Translations under genes and position numbers: made by a program
The notes under the pieces: generated by a model
What the model saw: only the letters and a program-made list of their open reading frames with translations
Database searches by the model: none
What the model was told of the DNA's origin: nothing
Shown here: positions 1 to 5,823 of the stretch, one piece after another
Layout: the number at the start of each line of letters is the position of its first letter
How positions within the stretch are numbered: position 1 is the first letter of the stretch
Assembly (NCBI GenBank): GCA_031411575.1
Contig: JANOBJ010000074.1
Coordinates: 1 to 17,275 of the forward strand
Reading direction: 5' to 3'
Source: JANOBJ01 sp031411575
GTDB taxonomy: Bacteria; Pseudomonadota; Gammaproteobacteria; Burkholderiales; Burkholderiaceae_C
DNA length: 17,275 bases

Positions 1-894
1 GCCGACGAGTACGACACCGCGTTTTTTGACAAGCGCAGCAAGTTCGTCCACTACCGGCCGCGCACGGCGATTTTGAACAACCTGGAGTTCGATCATGCTG
101 ACATCTTTGACGATCTTGCTGCCATCGAGCGTCAATTTCACCATTTGGTGCGCACCGTGCCATCTACCGGCCGGGTGGTCGTGAACGGGCTGGAAGAGAG
201 TCTGACGCGCGTTCTGCACGCGGGCTGCTGGAGCGAGGTGCGCAGTTTTGGCGCGGCGGTGAGCGATTTCACGGCTGAGGGCGAGCCGGGCGGTTTTGAC
301 GTATTGCGCCGCGGCGAGCGGGTGGGCCGGGTCGATTGGGCGCTGTCGGGCGTGCACAACCAGCTGAACGCGCTGGCGGCGATCGCGGCGGCCGAGCATG
401 TGGGCGTGGCGCCGGCGGCTGCGGCCCGGGCGCTGGGCCGGTTTCAGAACGTGAAGCGCCGCATGGAGGTGCGCGGCACGGTGCGCCTGCGCGGCCAGCC
501 GGCCAGCGGCGTGGCGACGGTGTATGACGACTTCGCGCACCACCCGACCGCCATTCGCACCACGCTGGATGGGTTGCGGCGGCAGGTGGGCAAAACGGCG
601 CGCATCCTGGCCGTGTTCGAGCCGCGCAGCAACACCATGAAGCTGGGCGCCATGAAGGCCCAGCTGCCGTGGAGCCTGGAAGACGCCGATCTGGCGTTTT
701 GCCACAGCGGCGGGCTGGATTGGGACGCGCGCGAGGCGCTGGCCCCGATGGGCGCGCGAGCGCAGGTGGCGGGCAGCATCGACGCGCTGGTGGCGCAAGT
801 GGTGGCGGCGGCGCGACCGGGCGACCACATCGTCTGCATGAGCAATGGCGGCTTTGGCGGCATTCACGCGAAGCTGTTGCAGGCGCTGGCCTGA
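1..894 (+). CDS. mpl: Mpl, UDP-N-acetylmuramate:L-Ala-gamma-D-Glu-meso-DAP ligase (C-terminal part)
   Basis: The frame is open from the first base, so the N-terminal third, including the ATP-binding loop, lies outside the window; 297 residues remain of a protein that is usually about 460. Mpl joins the recycled tripeptide L-Ala-gamma-D-Glu-meso-DAP to UDP-MurNAc in the cytoplasm and so returns cell-wall fragments to peptidoglycan synthesis. Diagnostic stretches are ADEYDTAFFDKRSKF at the left edge, ILNNLEFDHADIFDDL, the Mur-ligase C-terminal motif YDDFAHHPTAI (from about base 523) and FEPRSNTMKLG. DDFAHHPTAI and the DEYDTAFFDKRSKF region separate Mpl from MurC, which has a shorter D-Y-G-H-H-P type motif. 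No frameshift is seen and the stop is TGA at 892-894. The family call is firm; only the N-terminus is missing. Confidence 0.95.
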   Translation, partial: ADEYDTAFFDKRSKFVHYRPRTAILNNLEFDHADIFDDLAAIERQFHHLVRTVPSTGRVVVNGLEESLTRVLHAGCWSEVRSFGAAVSDFTAEGEPGGFDVLRRGERVGRVDWALSGVHNQLNALAAIAAAEHVGVAPAAAARALGRFQNVKRRMEVRGTVRLRGQPASGVATVYDDFAHHPTAIRTTLDGLRRQVGKTARILAVFEPRSNTMKLGAMKAQLPWSLEDADLAFCHSGGLDWDAREALAPMGARAQVAGSIDALVAQVVAAARPGDHIVCMSNGGFGGIHAKLLQALA

Positions 895-902
895 CGCTGC
901 AC

Positions 903-949
903 AGCCGCGCAGCCGCGCAGCCGCGCAGAGATGCTATATTATATATAGC
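903..949. repeat. Triple 8-bp repeat followed by AT-rich inverted repeat downstream of mpl
   Basis: Three tandem copies of agccgcgc (903-926) run into a perfect inverted repeat, gctatat-tat-atatagc, at 933-949. The stem is AT-rich in a GC-rich neighbourhood and lies between the 3' ends of two convergent genes (mpl and the 103-residue hypothetical). It has no T-tract of the kind intrinsic terminators carry. Comamonadaceae genomes are known to me to hold dispersed GCTAT...ATAGC elements, and the flank gccaaaaaggc fits that impression. Membership in a repeat family is therefore inference. Confidence 0.55.
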
Positions 950-996
950 AAACTATGGCCATCTGACGCGGACCACAGGCCAAAAAGGCTTGAAAA

Positions 997-1308
997 TCAG
1001 TACGAAACGGTCATGGCGGGCACGTCCAGCCGCACCACGGGTTTGGCCAGCGCGGCGCTGGTCGCGCGGGCAAAATCGCTGGCCCATTGCGTGTCAGCAA
1101 ACAAGTCGCGACCGGCTGCCTGCGCCACGGTGAGCACCTTGTCGGCCAGCAGCAGCTTGCCGGTGGGGCGCAACGGCTCGCAGCCCAGCCGGGTGAACTG
1201 CTCGTCCAGCCAGCTGCGCGCGGTGTCATGCGGCATCGGCTGCACTTCTTCCAGATCAAGCCGGAGTTCGGTGCCGGCGTCGAGCCGGACGGTGACTTCA
1301 CTGCGCAT
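997..1308 (-). CDS. Hypothetical protein, 103 residues
   Basis: I do not recognise the family. The protein is soluble with no signal peptide or membrane segment, and it is mildly acidic in the first third (VTVRLDAGTELRLDLEEV). The ATG at 1308 has a strong ribosome-binding site (TTGAGGAGTTGCC before the ATG), which supports both the gene and the start. The stop is TGA directly after the sequence AMTVSY. It lies 163 bases downstream of the 345-residue hypothetical on the same strand and converges on mpl. The phrases KLLLADKVLTVAQAAGRDLFAD and WASDFARATSAALAKP suggest an all-helical second half. Codon use matches that of the neighbours. It is real by start signal and composition, but its function is unknown. 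Confidence 0.7.
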   Translation of the reverse strand: MRSEVTVRLDAGTELRLDLEEVQPMPHDTARSWLDEQFTRLGCEPLRPTGKLLLADKVLTVAQAAGRDLFADTQWASDFARATSAALAKPVVRLDVPAMTVSY

Positions 1309-1442
1309 GGCAACTCCTCAACGCCACCACGGGGCGGGATGCCCGGAGCATCGCCGGGCCCCCAGCGGCCGGCAATCGGCTCAAACCCGGGTCTGCTGGC
1401 ATGAGTGTCTTTCACCAGGGGTGGCGCCGGCACGCGAACCGG

Positions 1443-1467
1443 CACCAGGGCGCCAATGGCGCCGGTG
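1443..1467 (-). terminator. GC-rich hairpin directly after the 345-residue gene
   Basis: Immediately downstream of the stop (minus strand) is a hairpin built on ggcgcc-aat-ggcgcc (1449-1463), extended by cacc/ggtg with a two-base bulge. There is no U-tract, so it may be a weak or Rho-assisted stop, or a 3' end stabiliser. The rest of the 163-base gap to the next gene holds further GC-rich imperfect hairpins and no gene that I can support. Confidence 0.35.
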
Positions 1468-1471
1468 TGGC

Positions 1472-2509
1472 TCAGTCGTAGCGCAGGGGCGCGGGTGCGG
1501 TGCCGTCAAACGGGGGGTCGGAGTCACGGCGGCCGGACAGGGCTGAATCTTCACCCAGCGGCGACGCGCCAAAGCCCGTGGCGCTACCGCGCGGCAGGTC
1601 GCCCGGCGCGGTGTCGGCCTCGCTGCGGCTGGAGGTGATGGAGCCGGCAAAGTACAGGCTGGCCAGATCACGCGCGACCTGATCTTCCGGCAGGCCGAAC
1701 TGCGTGGACAGTGAGCGGAACGATACCGGCCCCGCTGCCAGCTCGCGCAGCAGCAGCAGCTGCGAATCCTGCAGCACGCGCGAGGGCACGCGCGGCGAGC
1801 GACGAAAGAAGATCAGCCCTTCGCGGTAGCGCGGGGGCAGCACGTCGGCACTGGTGCGCTGGGCGTAGTTCCACATCACCTGCGTCAGGCTCATGGCGTC
1901 GAAATCACGCGGAATGTCGCTGGCCGAGGGCGGGCGCTTGTCCCAGCTGGCCTGCTCGAAATCCTCGGCGCGGGCGCCGGGCTGGATGCCCACGCGCCAG
2001 CTGCGCAGATCGATCACCGCCACCAGCGCCGCCTGGCGGTTCAGGTGGTAGACAGCATTGGTCAGCTGCGTGTTGCGCCGGTGGATGTGGGCGCCCAGCG
2101 CAAACTGCGCCAGCACCGGGCTCAGCCAGTCTTCAAACAGCTGCAGCACGTCGGCCACGCCGGCGGCCGAGGTCGGGTCGACCGTGCAAAAGGGTTCGAA
2201 ATCCTTGCCCAGGTGGCTGCCCAGCGGGGTGGTGAACGCCACCGGCCGGTCGGTTTCATTGACCTTGAGCTGCATCTGCGAGGCGCCCTTGTCGCCGGGC
2301 ACCGTGACGACGCCGCCGGGCGACACGCTCACGTTGGCGCTGTTGAGCCACCAGCCGTCGGCGCCATGAAAGTCGCCGATTTTCCAGTGCGGCTGCTGGG
2401 CCCGGGGCTTGGGCAACAAGGCGGCCAGCGCTGCGCGGGCCGATGCGTCGAACCCGGCAAGGCCGAGCCACAAGGTGGCTTGCTCAGAGATATCCGCTGC
2501 CTGTTTCAT
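1472..2509 (-). CDS. Hypothetical protein with possible C-terminal winged helix, 345 residues
   Basis: I do not recognise a named family. Residues 1-240 form a soluble domain rich in Trp and aromatic residues (WLGLAGFDASARAALAALLPKP, HWKIGDFHGADGWWLNSANVSV, HIHRRNTQLTNAVYHLNRQAALVAVIDLRSWRVG). Residues about 244-293 (LQDSQLLLLRELAAGPVSFRSLSTQFGLPEDQVARDLASLYFAGSI) read like a winged-helix fold of the type that scores two states of a regulatory protein. The last 50 residues are low-complexity, rich in Gly, Ser, Pro and Asp, and probably disordered. There is no signal peptide or membrane segment. The ATG at 2509 lacks a clear Shine-Dalgarno sequence (CCACACGCCCCC before it), so the start is less certain than the gene. 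It sits downstream of aroG behind an intrinsic terminator and probably has its own promoter. Confidence 0.75.
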   Translation of the reverse strand: MKQAADISEQATLWLGLAGFDASARAALAALLPKPRAQQPHWKIGDFHGADGWWLNSANVSVSPGGVVTVPGDKGASQMQLKVNETDRPVAFTTPLGSHLGKDFEPFCTVDPTSAAGVADVLQLFEDWLSPVLAQFALGAHIHRRNTQLTNAVYHLNRQAALVAVIDLRSWRVGIQPGARAEDFEQASWDKRPPSASDIPRDFDAMSLTQVMWNYAQRTSADVLPPRYREGLIFFRRSPRVPSRVLQDSQLLLLRELAAGPVSFRSLSTQFGLPEDQVARDLASLYFAGSITSSRSEADTAPGDLPRGSATGFGASPLGEDSALSGRRDSDPPFDGTAPAPLRYD

Positions 2510-2531
2510 GGGGGCGTGTGGCTGCAGTCCG

Positions 2532-2555
2532 AAAAAAAGGTGCGCGACCGCACCT
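2532..2555 (-). terminator. Intrinsic terminator between aroG and the 345-residue gene
   Basis: On the minus strand a perfect 7-bp stem AGGTGCG / CGCACCT with a four-base loop is followed by a run of T (complement of the A run 2532-2537). This is a textbook Rho-independent terminator. It lies 115 bases past the aroG stop and 23 bases before the next start codon. It therefore ends the aroG transcript, but any promoter for the next gene that starts upstream of it would have to pass it. Confidence 0.75.
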
Positions 2556-2573
2556 GATTATTAACGAACCGTC

Positions 2574-2603
2574 ACTATAGGCGGTGAATGGCGGCGCTGT
2601 AAA
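2574..2603 (-). promoter_or_regulatory. Candidate sigma-70 promoter for the 345-residue gene
   Basis: The minus strand reads TTTACA (2603-2598), an 18-base spacer, then TATAGT (2579-2574). Both hexamers are close to consensus. Transcription would begin near 2567 and run straight into the terminator hairpin at 2555-2532, so either the hairpin sits in a 5' leader or the match is fortuitous. Confidence 0.35.
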
Positions 2604-2669
2604 CCTTTCGATTGCATAAACGCCCGCGTACGCCTTGCCAAGCCGCGCCTTGCCGAGCCACGCCCTTCG

Positions 2670-3788
2670 TCAGCCGCGACGCGCCTTGACCGCGCCGGCC
2701 AGCACCTCCAGCACGGTGAGCGAATCGTCCCAGCCGATGCAGGCGTCGGTGATGCTCTTGCCGTATTCGAGCTGGGCCACATTGTCTTTGCCGGGCGTGA
2801 ATTTCTGTGCGCCCGCCTGGATATGGCTTTCCACCATCAGCCCAAAAATGTGACGCGACCCCCCTGAGAGTTGTGCGGCAATGTCGCGCGCCACATCGAC
2901 CTGCCGTTCGTGCTGCTTGGAGCTGTTGGCGTGGCTGCAGTCCACCATCAGGGTGGCGGGCAGCTTGGCCGCTTCGAGCTCCTTGCAGGCGGCGGCCACG
3001 CTGGCCGCGTCGTAGTTGGGGGTCTTGCCGCCGCGCAGGATGACGTGGCAATCCTTGTTGCCGTTGGTCTGCACGATAGCCACCTGGCCGTTTTTGTGCA
3101 CCGACAGAAAGTGGTGCCCGCGCGCGGCCGCCTGGATCGCGTCGGTGGCGATGCGGATGTTGCCGTCGGTACCGTTCTTGAAGCCAATCGGCGCCGAAAT
3201 GCCCGAGGCCAGCTCGCGGTGCACCTGGCTCTCGGTGGTGCGCGCGCCAATCGCGCCCCAACTGATCAGGTCGCCGATGTACTGGGGCGAGATCACGTCC
3301 AGAAACTCGCTGCCCGCCGGCAGGCCCAGCCGGTTGATGTCGATCAGCAGCTGGCGCGCCATGCGCAGGCCTTCGTCGATGCGAAAGCTCTCGTCCAGGT
3401 AGGGGTCGTTGATCAGGCCTTTCCAGCCGACCGTGGTGCGGGGTTTCTCAAAGTACACGCGCATCACGATTTCCAGCGTGTCGGCGTACTTGTCGCGCAG
3501 CGGTTTCAGGCGGCGCGCATAGTCCACCGCGGCGGCCGGGTCATGGATGGAGCACGGGCCGATCACCACCAGCAGGCGGTCGTCCTGGCCGGCAATGATG
3601 TTGTGGATGGCTTTGCGGGTGTCGGTAATCAGCGATTCGACCGGAGTACCGGCGATCGGGAAAAACCGGATCAGGTGTTCAGGAGGGGGCAGCACGGTGA
3701 TGTCCTTGATGCGTTCGTCGTCGGTCTGGCTGGTCTTCTCGACGCTCGCATACCAGGCATCGCTGGCACCAGTGGCTTTGGCATTCAT
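2670..3788 (-). CDS. aroG: Class I 3-deoxy-7-phosphoheptulonate (DAHP) synthase
   Basis: This enzyme condenses phosphoenolpyruvate with erythrose 4-phosphate to DAHP, the first step of the shikimate pathway to Phe, Tyr and Trp, in the cytoplasm. The 372 residues fit the class I AroG/F/H family (about 350 residues). Family motifs in order are VVIGPCSIHDP (75-84), RVYFEKPRTTVGWKGLINDP (110-129), GAIGARTTESQVHRELASG (178-196), GFKNGTDGNI (202-211), VDCSHANSSKQ (282-292) and GLMVESHIQAG (316-326). The metal-binding Cys sits in IGPCSIHD and a His in VDCSHAN. The start at ATG 3788 follows AAGGAG with 7 bases of spacing. Which amino acid inhibits the enzyme cannot be read safely from the sequence. 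Expression is probably controlled by the attenuator just upstream, and the terminator at 2532-2555 closes the unit. Confidence 0.97.
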   Translation of the reverse strand: MNAKATGASDAWYASVEKTSQTDDERIKDITVLPPPEHLIRFFPIAGTPVESLITDTRKAIHNIIAGQDDRLLVVIGPCSIHDPAAAVDYARRLKPLRDKYADTLEIVMRVYFEKPRTTVGWKGLINDPYLDESFRIDEGLRMARQLLIDINRLGLPAGSEFLDVISPQYIGDLISWGAIGARTTESQVHRELASGISAPIGFKNGTDGNIRIATDAIQAAARGHHFLSVHKNGQVAIVQTNGNKDCHVILRGGKTPNYDAASVAAACKELEAAKLPATLMVDCSHANSSKQHERQVDVARDIAAQLSGGSRHIFGLMVESHIQAGAQKFTPGKDNVAQLEYGKSITDACIGWDDSLTVLEVLAGAVKARRG

Positions 3789-3820
3789 GGGGTCACTCCT
3801 TGTAGATCCGTTCAGGGCAT

Positions 3821-3853
3821 AAAAAAACCGCCGGGCTTTGCGGGCCGGCGGTT
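3821..3853 (-). terminator. Attenuator terminator in the aroG leader
   Basis: On the minus strand, AACCGCCGG (3853-3845) pairs perfectly over 9 bp with CCGGCGGTT (3834-3826) across a 10-base loop, and the T run continues to 3821. This is a strong intrinsic terminator, located between the leader peptide and the aroG ribosome-binding site. The 5' arm CCGCCGG (3851-3845) can instead pair with CCGGTGG (3902-3896) inside the leader-peptide coding region, over 7 bp with one G-U. That pairing would destroy the terminator, which is the expected antiterminator of a ribosome-mediated attenuator. Confidence 0.85.
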
Positions 3854-3876
3854 CGATGTGGGGTTCGCTTGGGGGT

Positions 3877-3951
3877 CTACGCGTTCACCTCTCGTCCACC
3901 GGGGACTGAGAACCAGAAGTAAAAGTAAAACGCTGACTTGAGCTTTTGCAC
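3877..3951 (-). CDS. aroG leader peptide (FYFYFWF), attenuation sensor
   Basis: A 24-residue reading frame starting at GTG 3951 contains SAFYFYFWFSV: four Phe, two Tyr and one Trp in seven consecutive codons (3930-3910). It ends at TAG 3879-3877, just before the attenuator terminator. By analogy with the phe, trp and his operons, a ribosome stalled at these codons for lack of charged tRNA would leave CCGGTGG (3902-3896) free to form the antiterminator; a ribosome that reaches the stop would cover or disrupt it. The same frame is open much further upstream (to about 4197), but that part antisense-overlaps nothing useful and lies inside the DUF1007 gene in another frame. GTG 3951 is the only plausible nearby start. 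No Shine-Dalgarno sequence is well placed, so the peptide may be leaderless (see promoter). Confidence 0.8.
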   Translation of the reverse strand: MQKLKSAFYFYFWFSVPGGREVNA

Positions 3952-3957
3952 CTTCGC

Positions 3958-3966
3958 AATATACCA
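3958..3966 (-). promoter_or_regulatory. Extended -10 promoter candidate for the aroG leader
   Basis: The minus strand carries TGGTATATT, an extended -10 (TGnTATAAT, five of six matches in the hexamer). A start 6-7 bases downstream would fall at 3951-3952, on the GTG of the leader peptide. No convincing -35 box is seen; TTCCCC at an 18-base spacing is poor. The element also separates aroG transcription from the DUF1007 gene ending at 4019. Confidence 0.45.
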
Positions 3967-4018
3967 TGCGCGCCCCGCAACGGGGAACGGTGGTCGCGAG
4001 GGCCGATGCGTCGACCGA

Positions 4019-4618
4019 TCACGGCGCACACCGCACCTCCACCTGCACACTGCCCGCCTTGGGGCCGGTGGACACCTTGAGCGGCGTTGCCGCCACGGCC
4101 CGCGCACAACCGGTGATCGCCATCGGCGCCTCGGGCTGCGCGAACTCGCTGACCCAGTACCAGGACGGGTCGTGGCAGGCAAACGTCCATGGCGCACCCG
4201 GCGGCGCGGGCGTCTTTGGCTGCACCGCCAAATCCACGCTCAGGCCGAGCCGGCCATCGGGCGTCAACAGCAGCGTGGGCGCGGCCGTTTCTACCAGTTC
4301 GGCCGCCTGACCGTCGGTTTCAGCGGCCAGCAACCAGTTGAACCGGGCCATCTGCATCTTGAGCGCGAACAGGAACCGCTGCTGGCGCGCCGGATCGAGC
4401 TGCCCGCTGGCCTCGTCGCGCAGCTGCGCCAGCGCCTGGCCGGAATGCGCTGCGTCCATCAGCAGCCGGCCCGACACGCGTTGCGGCTGGCCGTCGTCAT
4501 AGTGCACCGACAGCCCGCACTGCATGGTGCCGTGCGGGTGGGCCAGCGCAGGCGTGCCCAACACCGCGGCAGCCAGCACCAGCAGCAATGAAAAACCGCG
4601 AGAAGACAACGTATGCAT
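4019..4618 (-). CDS. Secreted DUF1007 family protein
   Basis: Residues 1-26 form a Sec signal peptide (SLLLVLAAAVLGTPALA, cleavage before HPHG), so the mature 173-residue protein starts with HPHG in the periplasm. The mature N-terminal His-Pro-His, central helices and C-terminal CHDPSWYW and CARAVAAT stretches fit DUF1007, a family often found near NicO/RcnA-type nickel or cobalt exporters. No such exporter lies in this window. An N-terminal HPH could bind a transition metal by its amino group and two His, but that is inference. The ATG at 4618 is 5 bases behind AGGAGG and is preferred over the GTG one codon earlier, which would be only 2 bases away. It follows the cyclase-family gene by about 65 bases on the same strand and may share its transcript. 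Confidence 0.8.
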   Translation of the reverse strand: MHTLSSRGFSLLLVLAAAVLGTPALAHPHGTMQCGLSVHYDDGQPQRVSGRLLMDAAHSGQALAQLRDEASGQLDPARQQRFLFALKMQMARFNWLLAAETDGQAAELVETAAPTLLLTPDGRLGLSVDLAVQPKTPAPPGAPWTFACHDPSWYWVSEFAQPEAPMAITGCARAVAATPLKVSTGPKAGSVQVEVRCAP

Positions 4619-4683
4619 CACCGCCTCCTGAAGGCACTGTCCGGCAACGGCGCGCCCAGACGATCCCGGGCGCGCCAGCCCGA

Positions 4684-5637
4684 TCAGCGAATCGCCACCG
4701 GGTTGATGATGGCCTGCACGCCGCCAGTGATGCGCGAGGCGCCGAGCACGAACATGAACTCGTAGGCTTTGTCTTTCACGAGAGGGCCCGTGTTCATGTT
4801 TTCCAGGATGTAGATGCCGTTTCTGGCCAACAGGATCTGATGGACCTCGAACACACCCACATCCTTCTCAAAGGGAATCACTTCCAGCGCCCAGGAGTCG
4901 GCACCGATGGCGATCACCTCCTTGGACGCCAGATAGAGCGCGCCTTCCTTGCCCAGCCCCGGCTCGCCACCCAGGAAACGCTTGTTGTCCTTGCCCTCCA
5001 GCGCCTGCCAGCCAGTGTGGAACAGCACCACGTCGCCCTTCTTGATCTGGATGCCCTGCTTGGCGGCCTGCTCGTCAATTTCCTTGCGGTTGAAAGCCGT
5101 TCCCTCTTTCACCATCGGCGTGTTGAAGTACTCGGTCATGTCCAGCACGATGCCGCGCGTGACAAAGGGCGGCACCTTCTCGATACCCAGTTTTTTCAAG
5201 CCGTTGGCCTGGACGAACTCCGAGTTCTTGTTGCAGTTGTAGTAGACGTTGTCCACCCCGATGTGGCCCAGCCCGTCAAGCTGCGACCCGGTGCCGACCC
5301 AGCCCATGTAGATGTCATCGTTGTAGGTGGTCTTGGTACCGCCGAGGCTGACGCCGCCAGCCTGGCCCGGTTGCAGAATAGTCACCCCCCAGGTGCGCGG
5401 TGCGTAGGCAGCGGTCTGCGCATTGGTCTCGAACCCGAGCGCATAGGTCTTGCCGGTCTTGACCAGCTTGGCCGCCTCGGCTGCCAGCTGCGGCGTCAGC
5501 AGGTTCGCGGCACCGATTTCATCGTTGGGCCCCCATTTGGATTTGCACCAGTCGGCCTGTGCCCATGCGCCACCGGCACATGCGGCGCCAACAAACAGGA
5601 CCGCGGCAGCGCGCCGCAAATGCTTCATGGAATGCAT
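4684..5637 (-). CDS. Periplasmic cyclase-family (PF04199) metal hydrolase
   Basis: This is a 317-residue member of the cyclase / kynurenine-formamidase-like fold, whose members hydrolyse amide, imide, lactone or formamide bonds using a divalent metal. A signal peptide (HLRRAAAVLFVGAACAGGAWA, cleavage near residue 26) predicts export, which is uncommon for the better-studied cytosolic members. The metal motif, usually HxGTHxDxxxH, reads GTGSQLDGLGH (115-125), with Ser-Gln where Thr-His is usual; Asp and the last His are kept. Later signature elements are VLFHTGW, IGADSWALE, FEVHQILLARNGIYILENMN (His and Glu conserved) and FMFVLGASRITGG. The ATG 5637 follows GAGGAGACAACC, nearly the same leader as that of the transporter binding protein at 6654. 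It is divergent from the regulator-transporter operon, which suggests shared control and a shared substrate. Confidence 0.85.
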   Translation of the reverse strand: MHSMKHLRRAAAVLFVGAACAGGAWAQADWCKSKWGPNDEIGAANLLTPQLAAEAAKLVKTGKTYALGFETNAQTAAYAPRTWGVTILQPGQAGGVSLGGTKTTYNDDIYMGWVGTGSQLDGLGHIGVDNVYYNCNKNSEFVQANGLKKLGIEKVPPFVTRGIVLDMTEYFNTPMVKEGTAFNRKEIDEQAAKQGIQIKKGDVVLFHTGWQALEGKDNKRFLGGEPGLGKEGALYLASKEVIAIGADSWALEVIPFEKDVGVFEVHQILLARNGIYILENMNTGPLVKDKAYEFMFVLGASRITGGVQAIINPVAIR

Positions 5638-5786
5638 GGTTGTCTCCTCGATATGAGTGGTTATGGACGGGTGTTGAGCAGGTCAACGAGCGCAATCTAG
5701 CAGCGCCCGCCAGCCGCGTCACGGGCTATCAGGTCTTCCCGAGGGAAAGTACCTATCGGGCACTTGGCCCGCTCATGCAACAGTTG

Positions 5787-5801
5787 GTTTGTCCGACAAA
5801 C
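5787..5801. promoter_or_regulatory. Palindromic candidate operator for the GntR/FadR-type regulator
   Basis: The perfect palindrome GTTTGTC-C-GACAAAC lies in the 186-base gap between the divergent hydrolase and regulator genes, 22 bases before the regulator ATG. Its core TTGTCnGACAA matches the TnGTnnnACnA-type half-site spacing typical of FadR-subfamily operators. The likely action is autoregulation and control of both transcripts. A weak TTGACC (-35-like, minus strand, 5686-5681) sits on the hydrolase side. No other clear operator copy was found in the gap. Confidence 0.6.
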
Positions 5802-5823
5802 TTTTTGCACACACGCGAGTCCC

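Noticed and set aside
1011..1445. Minus-strand 144-codon frame overlapping the 103-residue gene
   Set aside because: It lacks a Shine-Dalgarno sequence and overlaps, in another frame, a gene with a strong one; composition is Pro/Arg/Trp-rich like a frame shadow.
2871..3941. Plus-strand open frame (356 codons) opposite aroG
   Set aside because: It is a shadow of DAHP synthase, low in recognisable features, and runs through the attenuator.
4588..5700. Long plus-strand open frame (370 codons) opposite the cyclase-family gene
   Set aside because: It is antisense to a protein with signal peptide, Shine-Dalgarno sequence and family motifs; no independent evidence.
5764..5823. Upstream TTG start for the GntR regulator
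   Set aside because: It would translate across the operator palindrome and add 20 residues outside the domain; ATG 5824 gives a normal protein.
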